Of a stretch of 64,000 bases of DNA, positions 19,268 through 28,842 are shown piece after piece (the stretch's first letter is position 1; each line of letters begins with the position of its first letter). The notes below the pieces were generated by a model, which had not been told where the DNA came from, ran no database searches, and was given only the letters and a program-made list of their open reading frames with translations. Source of the stretch: Solimonas sp. K1W22B-7. Its GTDB lineage: Bacteria > Pseudomonadota > Gammaproteobacteria > Nevskiales > Nevskiaceae. The DNA lies in assembly GCF_003428335.1 (NCBI RefSeq), contig NZ_CP031704.1, positions 1,488,001 through 1,552,000 on the forward strand, written 5' to 3'. The translations under genes were made by a program, and so were the position numbers.

Positions 19268-20916
19268 CGGCTTGCTCCCAGCAGGGTCGGCGTGGAGGCC
19301 TGGCCGTCGCCCAGCGCGATCAGCGTGCGCGTGCCGAGCATGCCGTCCACCGGCAGGCCGCGCTGCTGCTGGAACTGACGTATCGCGTCCTCCAGCTTGC
19401 GCCCGAAGTAGGTTTTCACTTCCGGCGGAATCGCCACGCCGTCGAGTTCCGCCAGGCGCTCCCAGACCAGGGGCACGGAGGCACTGCGGTCGCCGGGGCG
19501 CAGCTGCGACTCGGCGGTGTCGCGGCGCCACAGCAGCAGGTAGTCGCCGGTCCACAGCTTGTCGAGTTCGCTCAGCGCCACCTTCACCACCCCGAACTGC
19601 GTGTCGAAGCCGGCGTGGGTCGTGGTCAGCTCACGCAGCAGCGCGTGCTGCTCGCCGCCCGCCAGCTTCAGCACCAGGATCGCCGGGCGGTTGATCTGGC
19701 CCAGGTCCGACCAGCTGCCATTGCTGCGGTAGCACTCCAGGTGGTCGCGGCTCAGCGCCTCGCAGGGGTTGCCGCCGCGCGGCAGGCGCAGCTGCGGATC
19801 CCACAGGCGCACCAGGCGGCCCATCACCTCGGGCAGGGGCTGCGGCCTGCGCAGCAACTGGTCGAGCTGGCTGGCCGGCATGGCTCCGAGCGGCGGGGCC
19901 GCCGCGGCGCCGGTGGCCGAGGGGGAGCCGCTTGCCGGGGCGGCCGCCACCGCGGCCGGGACCGGGGCGTTCGCGGCCGCCGGCGGCTGCAGGCGCGGGG
20001 CGATCACGAAGGTGTAGAGAAAGGCCAGGGTGCAGACCGCCAGGGCCAGCGCGCTGACCGTTTCGATGCTGGCCCAGCGCTTCGGCGCGCCCGGGTCGAA
20101 GGTGGTGGGCAGCTCGCCGATGGCTTCCCGGGCGGCGTTGCGGATCATCTCCGGCGTGATCTGGCGCTGGCCCTGCGAATAGGCGCCCAGCAGGGCGCGG
20201 TCGCAGATGATGTTGATCAGGCGCGGGATGCCGCGGGCATAGCGGTGCACCTGCTGGCAGGCGCTGCGGCTGAAGATCTCGGTTTCCGCGCCGGCCACGC
20301 GCAGGCGGTGCTGGATGTACTCGGTGGTCTCGGCGGCACTCAGCGGCGTCAGGTGGAAGCGCGCCGTGATGCGCTGCGCCAGCTGGCGCAGGTCCGGGCG
20401 GGCCAGCAGTTCCGACAGCTCCGGCTGGCCGATCAGCATGATGCGCAGCAGCTTGTCCTTGGTGGTCTCCAGGTTGGTCAGCAGGCGCACCTGCTCCAGT
20501 ACCTCGGGCCGCAGGTTCTGCGCCTCGTCGATGATCAGGACCGTGCGCCGGCCCTCGGCGTGGCTCTTCAGCAGATGGCTGTTGAGCGCATCGACCAGGG
20601 TCTTGAGCGTGACCGGCGCGTCGTAGCGCACGTGCAGTTCATCGCAGATCGACTGCACGAACTCCATCTCGGACTGGCGCGGGTTGTGGACCATCGCCAC
20701 GTCGACGTCGGCCAGGCGCTGCTCCAGCAGGGTACGCACGATGGTGGTCTTGCCGGTGCCGACCTCGCCGGTGAGCTGCACGAAGCCGCCGTGCTGGCCG
20801 GTGCCGTACAGCAGGTGCCCCAGCGCCTCCTGGTGGCGCGGGGACATATAAAGGTAGGCGGGGTCCGGGGTGATGGCGAATGGCATCTCCCGCAGATGAA
20901 AGAACTGGGTATACAC
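19264..20916 (-). CDS. gspA: GspA/ExeA-type AAA ATPase with peptidoglycan-binding domain
   Basis: The protein has 550 residues. The cytoplasmic AAA domain has Walker A GEVGTGKT (50-57) and Walker B TVLIIDEAQN (125-134). One membrane helix lies near 290-307. The periplasmic part ends with a peptidoglycan-binding motif (about 485-535, RQFQQQRGLPVDGMLG). It couples ATP hydrolysis to secretin assembly with GspB. The start is GTG at 20916, giving the family N-terminus MYTQFF; no clear ribosome site was found. Confidence 0.9.
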   Translation of the reverse strand: MYTQFFHLREMPFAITPDPAYLYMSPRHQEALGHLLYGTGQHGGFVQLTGEVGTGKTTIVRTLLEQRLADVDVAMVHNPRQSEMEFVQSICDELHVRYDAPVTLKTLVDALNSHLLKSHAEGRRTVLIIDEAQNLRPEVLEQVRLLTNLETTKDKLLRIMLIGQPELSELLARPDLRQLAQRITARFHLTPLSAAETTEYIQHRLRVAGAETEIFSRSACQQVHRYARGIPRLINIICDRALLGAYSQGQRQITPEMIRNAAREAIGELPTTFDPGAPKRWASIETVSALALAVCTLAFLYTFVIAPRLQPPAAANAPVPAAVAAAPASGSPSATGAAAAPPLGAMPASQLDQLLRRPQPLPEVMGRLVRLWDPQLRLPRGGNPCEALSRDHLECYRSNGSWSDLGQINRPAILVLKLAGGEQHALLRELTTTHAGFDTQFGVVKVALSELDKLWTGDYLLLWRRDTAESQLRPGDRSASVPLVWERLAELDGVAIPPEVKTYFGRKLEDAIRQFQQQRGLPVDGMLGTRTLIALGDGQASTPTLLGASR

Positions 20917-21071
20917 GTTTTGGGGTCAGGTCCTTGGACCGAATCGAGTATAGCGGATGGCCTACAGCCGCTCGCCGTTTTCCGCGGCTACAATACCGGG
21001 GCAGGTCCCCGGCTGGCTGCTGTTCTTTTGCCCGGACCAGACCTTAAACCGTCGTGAAATCGTGCTATTAC

Positions 21072-21147
21072 GCCTTTGTAGCTCAGTGGATAGAGCGACC
21101 GCCTCCTAAGCGGTAGGTCGCAGGTTCGATTCCTGCCAAGGGCACCA
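21072..21147 (+). tRNA. tRNA-Arg (anticodon CCT)
   Basis: The 76 bases form a complete cloverleaf: acceptor GCCTTTG with CAAGGGC, and anticodon stem ACCGC/GCGGT with loop CTCCTAA, giving CCT, which decodes AGG. The T arm is GGTTCGATTCC and the 3' CCA is encoded. The gene stands alone between gspA and the Ig-like lipoprotein. Confidence 0.95.
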
Positions 21148-21273
21148 TCCCGGTGCGCACTTTGCACGCTACTTTCAATTGTTGCCTGACTTGCTTGTTT
21201 TGATTGATTTTCTGGGATAGCATCGGGCTGACTTTTTACCTCGAGCCGCGGGGGACGCGGCGGGCTGGAGCCA

Positions 21274-23163
21274 ATGTACAAAAACTCTCGTGGATTCCTG
21301 TTCGCAGCGGTTGCCGCACTGGCGCTGTCTGCCTGTGGCGGTGGTTCGGTCGGCGAAGACGGCGGCACTGATCCGACGACCCCGGTCCCGGCTCAATTGA
21401 CGCTGCTGGCCAGTTCGCCGCAGCTGGCGTCCGACGCCTCGGCCGTGACCCAGGGCGTGTCCCTGATCGCCATCGTCAAGGACAACAACAACAACGCAAT
21501 GGCCGGAGTGACGGTGGTCTTTTCGACCCCCGATTCCGGCGAAATCGTGGTGACCAACCCCGCGGTTACCGATGATACCGGACGCGTGACCGCGGTCCTG
21601 ACCACGGGCGGCGATCCGCAGAACCGGATCATCGATGTTTCCGCCTCGGTTACGGGTACCAGTCTCAGGCAGACGGTGTCGATCGGCGTGGTCGGCACCC
21701 AGTTGAATGTCACCGGCGCCAGCAGCACGCAGATCAATACGGATACCCCGTATACGGTTTCGCTGGTGGACGCTGCCGGCGACGGCATCTCGGGGCAGCG
21801 GGTCGACGTGACCACGAATGCCGGGAATACGGTGACGCCCTCCAGCTTCGTGACGAATGCCGCTGGACAGGGAGTCGTGATGTTGAGGGGCACACAGGCT
21901 GCGACGAGGCTGACAGTGACGTCGCTGGGACTCACCCAGACGGTAAACGTTGCGGTGTCCACTGATCAGTTCAGGTTCGTCGCACCGCCCGCGGGTGCCC
22001 AGGTCACCGAGGGCAGCGAGGTGAACATCGGGCCCTCCCGGACCCTGGCAGTGCAGTGGCTGACCGGCGCTGCGGGAAATCCTGTTGCGAACCAGCCTGT
22101 CGAGTTCCGCGCCACGCACGCGACGCTGTCCGCGACGACGGTCATGACCAACGCCAGTGGCATTGCCACGGTTCAGGTTTCGTCCCTGCAGGCCGGGCCT
22201 ACCACCGTCGTGGCGTCCAGCACTGTGCTGACCAGGCCCTCCGCGACCCTGAATTTCGAGTTCGTGGCAACGACGCCGGCCAGCATCAGTGTGCAAGGTG
22301 TGCCGGCAAACGTTTCGGTCAACCAGACCAGCGAAATCAACGCCACGGTGTTCGATGCCAACAACAATCTGGTGAAGAACCAAACGGTGGATTTCACGCT
22401 GAACGACATCACCGGCGGTGTCCTGTCGTCCCCGAGCGCTGTCACGAACAGCCAGGGTATTGCCAGGATCACCTATACCGCGTCGTCGCAGACCAGCGCT
22501 GCCGACGGAGTGGTCGTTACCGGTCGCGTACGCGGCACGGGCATCCAGGGGCAGGCCCGGCTGACAGTCGGAGCGCGCGCGGTCAGCATCCAGTTCGGCA
22601 CGGGCGCTGAACTGATCGTGAAGGATGTGTCCACCTACCAGATGCCCTGGACCGTCATTGTCCAGGATTCCAGCGGCAACCCTGTTTCGGATGCTGTTTT
22701 CACCCTTGCGATCCAGCCCATCGAATACACCAAGGGCCTTCGCGCCGACGCCTTCGCTGGCACCGCGACGGAATGCGTCTCCGAAGATGCTCAGCCGCAA
22801 TTTGCGGGCCGTGGCTGGAACTTCAACGATATCCTCGATTCACTGGATATCAATGGCAATGGCGCGATTGACCCGGGTGAGACCGAGGACAACAACGGTA
22901 ATGGAAGTCTGACCCCCGGCCGGCCGGCCTCTGTGCCTCGCACGGTGGCCTTGCAGACGGATGGTACCGGACGCTTCGATGTCACCTATCCGAAGGAGTT
23001 CGGCTATTTCGTACGGGTCCGCTTGATCGGTACCGTCAGAGTCAACGGAACGGAAACCCGGCAGACGCGCGACTTCGATCTCGCGGCTACCGAGAATGAC
23101 TTCGACAATCTGCCTTCGGAAAGTCCCTACGGCACCAGCAACAGCTGCTTCGACGCCAACTGA
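21274..23163 (+). CDS. Large Ig-like (Big-1 type) surface lipoprotein
   Basis: The protein has 629 residues. A lipoprotein signal with lipobox LSAC (C21) is followed by a GGGS linker. Four to five repeated beta-sandwich domains of the bacterial Ig-like Big-1 type each carry AxVxDxNNNxxxGxxVxF and TNxxGxAxV patterns. Near residue 525, DINGNGAIDPGETED looks like a calcium-binding loop. Such proteins act in adhesion or as surface scaffolds. Codon third positions look less GC-biased than in neighbours. A GGAG site lies 3 bases before the ATG, and a bidirectional terminator follows. Confidence 0.85.
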   Translation: MYKNSRGFLFAAVAALALSACGGGSVGEDGGTDPTTPVPAQLTLLASSPQLASDASAVTQGVSLIAIVKDNNNNAMAGVTVVFSTPDSGEIVVTNPAVTDDTGRVTAVLTTGGDPQNRIIDVSASVTGTSLRQTVSIGVVGTQLNVTGASSTQINTDTPYTVSLVDAAGDGISGQRVDVTTNAGNTVTPSSFVTNAAGQGVVMLRGTQAATRLTVTSLGLTQTVNVAVSTDQFRFVAPPAGAQVTEGSEVNIGPSRTLAVQWLTGAAGNPVANQPVEFRATHATLSATTVMTNASGIATVQVSSLQAGPTTVVASSTVLTRPSATLNFEFVATTPASISVQGVPANVSVNQTSEINATVFDANNNLVKNQTVDFTLNDITGGVLSSPSAVTNSQGIARITYTASSQTSAADGVVVTGRVRGTGIQGQARLTVGARAVSIQFGTGAELIVKDVSTYQMPWTVIVQDSSGNPVSDAVFTLAIQPIEYTKGLRADAFAGTATECVSEDAQPQFAGRGWNFNDILDSLDINGNGAIDPGETEDNNGNGSLTPGRPASVPRTVALQTDGTGRFDVTYPKEFGYFVRVRLIGTVRVNGTETRQTRDFDLAATENDFDNLPSESPYGTSNSCFDAN

Positions 23164-23215
23164 CCTTTGAAAGTCCCGGACATCCGGACTCGAAAGCGAG
23201 GTTCTGGCAAAAAAA

Positions 23216-23241
23216 GGCACCCTCAAGGGTGTCTTTTTTTT
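23216..23241. terminator. Bidirectional terminator
   Basis: A 7-bp stem (23216-23222 with 23227-23233) with a TCAA loop is followed by eight T and preceded by seven A. It ends the lipoprotein gene and overlaps the stop of the convergent small membrane protein. Confidence 0.85.
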
Positions 23242-23579
23242 GTCAGCACGTAGCCGACGTAGCCGCCGCCGAACAGCAGCATCAGCAGCGCACTGATCAG
23301 GCCTTGCGTTGCTTCCTTCCTTTCACGGGCGATGTCCGCCTCGATCTCCTGGCGGATCTGCTGGCGCAGCCGTTCGCGATCCTCCGGGCTGGGCTGCAGG
23401 GCCGGGCCGCGGCGTTCCAGGTCCAGTGCCAGGTTCAGTTCCACCGAGGCCCGCAGGTCCTGCTCGCCGTACTGCGGCAGCAGGTACCACTTTTCGCCGT
23501 AGTAGGCGCTCAGCCCCAGGCCGACGGTGAGGGCGATGATGGGCAGGGCCTGCAGGCGCGGCTTCGGGTTGGGGGTCAT
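23223..23579 (-). CDS. Small two-helix membrane protein
   Basis: The protein has 118 residues. A membrane helix near the N-terminus (LPIIALTVGLGLSAYYG) and one at the C-terminus (LISALLMLLFGGGYVGYVL) flank a charged, probably helical middle (RERLRQQIRQEIEADIARER). I do not recognise the family. It overlaps the nth stop by 4 bases, so it is coupled to nth and the ferredoxin upstream. Confidence 0.7.
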   Translation of the reverse strand: MTPNPKPRLQALPIIALTVGLGLSAYYGEKWYLLPQYGEQDLRASVELNLALDLERRGPALQPSPEDRERLRQQIRQEIEADIARERKEATQGLISALLMLLFGGGYVGYVLTKKRHP

Positions 23580-24223
23580 TTCAGTTCCGGGGGCAGGCGT
23601 TTCTGTTTGTATTCGCAGAGATCGACGATGCCGCAGCGCATGCACTCGGGCTTGAGCGCCTTGCAGACGTAGCGGCCGTGCAGGATCAGCCAATGGTGGG
23701 CGTCGCGGCGGAATTCCTCCGGCGTGAACTTGAGCAGGCGGTCCTCCACCTGGCGCACGTTCTTGCCGGGGGCCAGGCCGGTGCGGTTGGAGACACGGAA
23801 GATATGCGTGTCCACCGCGATCGTGGCCTCGCCGAAGGCGGTGTTCATCACCACGTTGGCGGTCTTGCGGCCGACGCCGGGCAGGGCTTCCAGTGCATCG
23901 CGCTCGCGCGGCACTTCGCCGCCGTGCAGTTCCAGCAACTGCCGGCACAGGCCGATGACGTTCTTCGCCTTGGTCTGGTAGAGCCCGATGGTCTTGATGT
24001 GCTGCTTCAGGCCGTCCTCGCCCAGCTGGAGGATCGCGGCCGGCGTGTTGGCCACGGGGAACAGCCTGGCGGTGGCCTTGTTGACGCCGACGTCGGTGGC
24101 CTGCGCGGACAGCACCACGGCGACCAGCAGTTCGAACGGCGTGCTGTAGTGCAGCTCGGTGGTGGGTGCCGGGTTGGCGTCGCGCAGGCGCGAGAAGATC
24201 TGGTGTCGCTTGGCGGGGTTCAT
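23576..24223 (-). CDS. nth: Endonuclease III
   Basis: The protein has 215 residues. The helix-hairpin-helix LPGVGRK ends at catalytic K120, and D138 lies in VDTH. The 4Fe-4S cluster cysteines are C187, C194, C197 and C203, in the spacing of E. coli Nth. It removes oxidised pyrimidines from DNA and nicks abasic sites. It overlaps both neighbours by 4 bases. Confidence 0.97.
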   Translation of the reverse strand: MNPAKRHQIFSRLRDANPAPTTELHYSTPFELLVAVVLSAQATDVGVNKATARLFPVANTPAAILQLGEDGLKQHIKTIGLYQTKAKNVIGLCRQLLELHGGEVPRERDALEALPGVGRKTANVVMNTAFGEATIAVDTHIFRVSNRTGLAPGKNVRQVEDRLLKFTPEEFRRDAHHWLILHGRYVCKALKPECMRCGIVDLCEYKQKRLPPELK

Positions 24224-24852
24224 TGCGGCTTGGCGGCCTTTGCTCTTGCGGCGGCCAGCGCCCGGGCCACCGGGTCCGTTGGGGCGGGGGCTTCGCTGGG
24301 GTCGCTGGCGGCGGCGCGTGCCTTGAGCAGGGTCTTGCGCTGTTCGTGGGCGCTGCGGCGCTGGTCGGCGATCCGTGCCAGGCGGCGTTCGCGCTGCTCG
24401 TAGCGGCGGCGGAACTGCGGCGCACGTGCCGGCATGGACAGATCTGGTGCGGCGGCCATGACGATGCAGTCCACCGGGCAGGCCGGGAGGCACAGCTCGC
24501 AGCCGCTGCATTCGGCGGCGATCACGCTGTGCATCAGCTGGCTGGCGCCGAGGATGGCGTCGGTGGGACAGACCTGGATGCACTTTGTGCAGCCGATGCA
24601 GACCGCCTCGTCGATCAGGGCGACGTAAGCCTGGGTGATCGGCGCGCCGTTGACGGGGTTCATCGGCTTGATGGATTTGCCGGTGAGCGCCGCAAGTGCG
24701 GCGATGCCTTCGTCGCCGCCCGGAGGGCACTGGTTGATGTCGGCAGTGCCTTCGGCCACCGCATCGGCGTAGGGCCGGCAGGCGGGGTAGCCGCAGCGCT
24801 GGCATTGCGTCTGCGGGAGCAGGGCGTCGATGCGGGTTGCGAGAGTAGGCAT
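24220..24852 (-). CDS. rsxB: Solitary RnfB/RsxB-like ferredoxin
   Basis: The protein has 210 residues. An N-terminal Fe-S domain (C17, C20, C25, C42) is followed by two 4Fe-4S ferredoxin motifs (C85-C95 and C115-C125) and a charged, Ala-rich tail. True RnfB begins with a membrane helix, which is missing here, and no rnfA, C, D, G or E is present. It is probably a soluble electron carrier. It is coupled to nth, which also holds an Fe-S cluster. A longer start at 25044 would only read through a repeat. Confidence 0.85.
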   Translation of the reverse strand: MPTLATRIDALLPQTQCQRCGYPACRPYADAVAEGTADINQCPPGGDEGIAALAALTGKSIKPMNPVNGAPITQAYVALIDEAVCIGCTKCIQVCPTDAILGASQLMHSVIAAECSGCELCLPACPVDCIVMAAAPDLSMPARAPQFRRRYEQRERRLARIADQRRSAHEQRKTLLKARAAASDPSEAPAPTDPVARALAAARAKAAKPQ

Positions 24853-24876
24853 CAGGTCGTAGTTTGCTTGCCATTT

Positions 24877-24992
24877 CCCTCTCCCGCTGGCGGGAGAGGG
24901 TAGGGTGAGGGTGGTGTGGCGGCGGTCACGCACGTTGCCGCCGTTTGAAGGCTCCACCCTCACCCCAGCCCTCTCCCGCCAGCGGGAGAGGG
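24877..24992. repeat. CCCTCTCCC-type inverted repeat pair
   Basis: Two short hairpins (24877-24900 and 24969-24992), each pairing CCCTCTCCCGC with its complement, are themselves arranged as an inverted pair with flanking TAGGGTGAGGG/CCCTCACCC. A single related hairpin lies at 30146-30171. It fills the gap between metG and the ferredoxin gene. Confidence 0.8.
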
Positions 24993-25001
24993 AGTTGAAC
25001 G

Positions 25002-27050
25002 TTACTTGATCCGCATCCCCGGCTCCGCCCCGCTGTCCGGCCACAGCAGGAAGGGCTTGCCGTCGCCGTGGCTGGCGGCCAGCACCATGCCCTCGGACAT
25101 GCCGAACTTCATCTTGCGCGGTGCCAGGTTGGCGACCATGACGGTGAGCTTGCCCACCAGCTGTTCCGGCGCATAGGCCGACTTGATGCCGGCGAAGACC
25201 TGGCGTTTGCCCAGGGGGCCCAGGTCCAGCGTCAGTTTCAGCAGCTTGTCGGCGCCCTCGACGTGCTCGGCGTTCTCGATGCGCGCGATGCGCAGGTCCA
25301 CCTTGCCGAAGTCCTCGATGCCAATATGCGCGGCATCCGTGGCGGCGGGCGCAGGGGCTGCGGCCTTGGCGGGAGCGGCGGTTTCCGGCTTCTTGTCCGC
25401 GGGGGCGGTGCTGGCGGCTTCTTCGGCGAGCATGGCTTCGGTGGCTTTGGGATCGACGCGGGTGATCAGGGCGGCGTAGGGACGGATGTCGGTGCCCAGC
25501 AGGGGCTTGTGCGCATCGGCCCAGGTCAGCGGGTGCTCGGCCAGCAGGAACTGCTCCACCTGCGCCGCCACGTTGGGCAGCACGGGCTTGAGGTAGATCG
25601 TCAGCTGGCGGAACAGGTTGATGAAGCTGGTGCAGATCTGGTGCAGGCGCTCGCGCTGCGCCTCGTCCCTGGCCAGCGTCCAGGGTGCCAGCTTCTGGAT
25701 CTCGCCGTTGGCGTCGTCGGCCATCAGCATGATTTCGCGCATCGCGCCGGCGAAGTCGCCCGTCTCGTAGAGCTTGGCAAGATTGGCGGCCTCGCCGGCG
25801 AAGTCCTCGAACAGCGTGCGGTCATGCATGGCCACCGCCAGGCGGCCGCCGAACAGCTTTTCGATGAAGCCGGCGCAGCGGCTGGCGATGTTGACGTACT
25901 TGCCGACCAGATCGCTGTTCACCCGGTTGGTGAAGTCCTCCAGGCTCAGGTCAAGATCGTCCGGCCCGTCGCCGAGCTTGGCCGCGAAGTAGTAGCGCAG
26001 ATATTCCGGGTTCAGGTGGTTCAGGTAGGTGCGCCCGCGGATGAAGGTGCCGCGCGACTTCGACATCTTGGCGCCGTTGATCGTGAGGTAGCCGTTGACG
26101 TGCAGGCGCGTCGGCGTGCGGTGCTGCGAGCCCTGCAGCATCGCCGGCCAGAACAGGCCGTGGAAGTTGACGATGTCCTTGCCGATGAAATGGTGCAGCT
26201 CGGCCTGCGAGCCGGCGGCCCAGTAGCGGTCGAAGTCCAGCTTGCGCTGGCCGCAGAGCGCGCGGAACGCGGCCATGTAGCCGATCGGCGCGTCCAGCCA
26301 GACGTAGAAATACTTGCCCGGCGCGCCGGGAATGGCGAAGCCGAAGTAGGGTGCGTCGCGCGAAATGTCCCAGTCGCGCAGGCCGCCGTCGAACCATTCC
26401 TGCAGCTTGGCGCGGATCGAGGAGTGCGCGACCTCGCCCGCCAGCCAGTCCTGCAGGAAAGCCTGGAAGCGCGGCAACTCGAAGAAGTAGTGCTCGGAGT
26501 CCTTCATCACCGGCGTGGCGCCGGAGACCACGGAGCGCGGGTTCTTCAGGTCGGTGGGGGCGTAGGCGGCGCCGCAGTTCTCGCAGTTGTCGCCGTACTG
26601 GTCGGCCGTGCCGCAGCGCGGGCATTCGCCCTTGATGTAGCGGTCCGGCAGGAACATCTCCTTCACCGGGTCGTAGAGCTGCTGGATCGTGCGGCTGGCG
26701 ATGGCGCCGCCCTGCTTCAGGCGTGTGTAGATCAGCCCGGCCAGCTCCTCGTTCTCGGGCGAGTGCGTGGAGTGGTAGAGGTCGAAATTCACGCCGAACT
26801 CGCGGAAGTCGCGTTCGTGCTCGGTCTTGATGCCGGCGATGAAGGCTTCCGGCGTCATGCCGGCCTTTTCCGCCGCCAGCATGATCGGCGTGCCATGGGC
26901 GTCGTCGGCGCAGACGTAGTGCACCTCGTGTCCCTGCAGCCGCTGGTAGCGCACCCAGATGTCGGCCTGGATGTAGCCGACCATGTGGCCCAGGTGGATC
27001 GGGCCGTTGGCGTAGGGAAGGGCGTTGGTGACCAGGATCTGGCGGCTCAT
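25002..27050 (-). CDS. metG: Methionyl-tRNA synthetase
   Basis: The protein has 682 residues. The class I signatures are [11 protein letters not shown] (12-22, HIGH type) and KMSKS (328-332). The zinc-binding Cys pairs are C143/C146 and C156/C159. A C-terminal tRNA-binding domain (about 580-682) follows an Ala/Pro-rich linker. It charges tRNA-Met. Its length fits the dimeric long form. It is divergent from the His-rich secreted protein. Confidence 0.97.
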   Translation of the reverse strand: MSRQILVTNALPYANGPIHLGHMVGYIQADIWVRYQRLQGHEVHYVCADDAHGTPIMLAAEKAGMTPEAFIAGIKTEHERDFREFGVNFDLYHSTHSPENEELAGLIYTRLKQGGAIASRTIQQLYDPVKEMFLPDRYIKGECPRCGTADQYGDNCENCGAAYAPTDLKNPRSVVSGATPVMKDSEHYFFELPRFQAFLQDWLAGEVAHSSIRAKLQEWFDGGLRDWDISRDAPYFGFAIPGAPGKYFYVWLDAPIGYMAAFRALCGQRKLDFDRYWAAGSQAELHHFIGKDIVNFHGLFWPAMLQGSQHRTPTRLHVNGYLTINGAKMSKSRGTFIRGRTYLNHLNPEYLRYYFAAKLGDGPDDLDLSLEDFTNRVNSDLVGKYVNIASRCAGFIEKLFGGRLAVAMHDRTLFEDFAGEAANLAKLYETGDFAGAMREIMLMADDANGEIQKLAPWTLARDEAQRERLHQICTSFINLFRQLTIYLKPVLPNVAAQVEQFLLAEHPLTWADAHKPLLGTDIRPYAALITRVDPKATEAMLAEEAASTAPADKKPETAAPAKAAAPAPAATDAAHIGIEDFGKVDLRIARIENAEHVEGADKLLKLTLDLGPLGKRQVFAGIKSAYAPEQLVGKLTVMVANLAPRKMKFGMSEGMVLAASHGDGKPFLLWPDSGAEPGMRIK

Positions 27051-27179
27051 GGGCGGGCAGGTGGTTGTACGGACTGGGATTATCGCATCTGCGGCAAGCC
27101 CGCGGACAGTTCAGTCCCAATTCATCGGGGAGGCCTAAGCTGGATTCCAGTCCTGCAAAGAGCCACACCGGAGGCCCCC

Positions 27180-27680
27180 ATGACCCGCAAACTGCTCGCT
27201 CCCCTGCTGCTCGCCCTAGGCGCCAGCCTGCTGCCCCTGGAGGCGGCCTTCGCCGATCCGCCGGACTGGGCGCCGGCCCATGGCTACCGCGCCAAGCATC
27301 GCTACATGTACTACCCGGTCCGCGAGGTCTACTACGAGCCGGCCAGTACCACCTGGTTCTGGCTGGACGGTGGCGCCTGGCGCTTTGGCGCCAGCCTGCC
27401 GGTGATCTACCAGCAGTACACCCGCAACGGTGTCTGGGTGGACCTGGATGAGGATCGTCCCTATCGCCGGCACGACTACGTGGTGGAGCACTACGGCCGT
27501 GGTCCGCGCGTGGTGGAGCACCATTACCGTGATCGGCGCCCGGTGGTGGTCGAGCACCACTACCACGACCGTCCGCGCAAGGTGGTGGTGGAACATCGCT
27601 ACGACGATGACCGGCGCCATGGCAAGGGCCACAAGCACAAGCATGACAAGCGCGACCGCGACAGGCACGATCGCGACTAG
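27180..27680 (+). CDS. Secreted His-rich repeat protein
   Basis: The protein has 166 residues. A signal peptide (LLAPLLLALGASLLPLEAAFA) is followed by a YYPVREVYY/WFWLDGGAW domain seen in small periplasmic proteins. The tail contains at least four VVEHxY repeats with Arg/Asp spacers, ending KGHKHKHDKRDRDRHDRD. The histidines suggest metal binding, but the function is unknown. A GGAGG site lies 5 bases before the ATG. Confidence 0.8.
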   Translation: MTRKLLAPLLLALGASLLPLEAAFADPPDWAPAHGYRAKHRYMYYPVREVYYEPASTTWFWLDGGAWRFGASLPVIYQQYTRNGVWVDLDEDRPYRRHDYVVEHYGRGPRVVEHHYRDRRPVVVEHHYHDRPRKVVVEHRYDDDRRHGKGHKHKHDKRDRDRHDRD

Positions 27681-27689
27681 CCGTTTCGA

Positions 27690-27714
27690 AGCCCGGCCCC
27701 GCGCCGGGCTTTTT
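27690..27714 (+). terminator. Rho-independent terminator
   Basis: An 8-bp stem AGCCCGGC (27690-27697) with GCCGGGCT (27703-27710) is followed by a T run, directly after the His-rich protein gene. Confidence 0.8.
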
Positions 27715-27750
27715 CATGGCGAGGCGGGGGACTGCTAAACTCGCCGCCCC

Positions 27751-28833
27751 ATGAGCACCCTCACTCCCGACGCCATCGCCGCGGTCCTGGACCGCTACGT
27801 CCACCCCCTGATCGGGCGCAGCCTGATGGCCGCCGGCGCCGTGCGGCGCATCGAGGCCGGCCGCCAGCCGGCCATCGACCTGGAAATCGGCTTTCCCGCC
27901 GCCGGCCTGCGCGAGTCGCTGGCGGCGGCGGTGCGGGGCGAGGTGAAGAAGGCCCTGGGGGTGGAGCCCGAGGTGCGCATCAGCTGGAAGATCCTGTCGC
28001 AGGCGGTGCAGAAGAACCTGCAGCCGATGGCGGGCATCCGCAACATCATCGCCGTGGCCAGCGGCAAGGGTGGCGTCGGCAAGTCCACGGTCGCGGTCAA
28101 CCTGGCGCTGGCGCTGCAGGCCGAAGGTGCCCGCGTGGGCATCCTCGACGCCGACATCTATGGCCCCAGCCAGCCGCTGATGCTGGGCAGCCGCGATCGC
28201 CCGCAGTCGCCGGACGGCAAGCATATGTACCCGATCGTGGCCCACGGCCTGCAGGCCATGAGCATCGGCTTCCTGATCCCGCAGGACGACCAGCCGATGA
28301 TCTGGCGCGGTCCGATGATCATCCAGGCGCTGAACCAGCTGCTCACCGAAACCCGCTGGGACGACCTGGACTACCTGGTCATCGACCTGCCGCCGGGCAC
28401 CGGCGACATCCAGCTGTCGCTGTCGCAGCGCGTGCCGGTCAGCGGCGCGGTGATCGTCACCACGCCGCAGGACATCGCCCTGCTGGACGCCAGGAAGGGC
28501 CTGCAGATGTTCCGCAAGGTCGGCGTCCCGGTGCTGGGCGTGGTGGAGAACATGAGCGTGTTCTGCTGCCCCAACTGCGGCCACAACACGCCGGTCTTCG
28601 GCGAGGGCGGCGGCGCGCGCATGGCGCAGGATTACGGCGTGGAGCTGCTGGGCCGCCTGCCGCTGGACATGCGCATCCGCCAGCAGGCCGACAGCGGCAC
28701 GCCGACCGTTGCGGCGGACCCGGAGTCGGACCTGTCGCAGCTGTACCGCGACATCGCGCGCCGCGCCGCCGCGGGCCTGGCCTACGGCACGGCCGACGAC
28801 GCCTTCCCGACCATCGAAGTCACCGACGACTGA
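27751..28833 (+). CDS. apbC: Mrp/ApbC-type Fe-S cluster carrier ATPase
   Basis: The protein has 360 residues. A DUF59-like N-terminal domain (about 5-85) precedes a deviant Walker A GKGGVGKS (105-112), the DADIYGPSQP switch and the cluster-binding CPNC (C273-C276). It carries and transfers Fe-S clusters to apoproteins. It is followed after 9 bases by a small membrane protein gene and then dcd. Confidence 0.94.
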   Translation: MSTLTPDAIAAVLDRYVHPLIGRSLMAAGAVRRIEAGRQPAIDLEIGFPAAGLRESLAAAVRGEVKKALGVEPEVRISWKILSQAVQKNLQPMAGIRNIIAVASGKGGVGKSTVAVNLALALQAEGARVGILDADIYGPSQPLMLGSRDRPQSPDGKHMYPIVAHGLQAMSIGFLIPQDDQPMIWRGPMIIQALNQLLTETRWDDLDYLVIDLPPGTGDIQLSLSQRVPVSGAVIVTTPQDIALLDARKGLQMFRKVGVPVLGVVENMSVFCCPNCGHNTPVFGEGGGARMAQDYGVELLGRLPLDMRIRQQADSGTPTVAADPESDLSQLYRDIARRAAAGLAYGTADDAFPTIEVTDD

Positions 28834-28842
28834 GGCCGGGTC

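Noticed and set aside
24853-25044. 64-residue N-terminal extension of the RnfB-like ferredoxin
   Set aside because: It is a translation of the CCCTCTCCC repeat and contains no membrane helix.
25068-27680. Long plus-strand frame covering metG
   Set aside because: Only its last 166 codons (from 27180) are real, supported by a ribosome site and signal peptide. The rest is antisense to metG.
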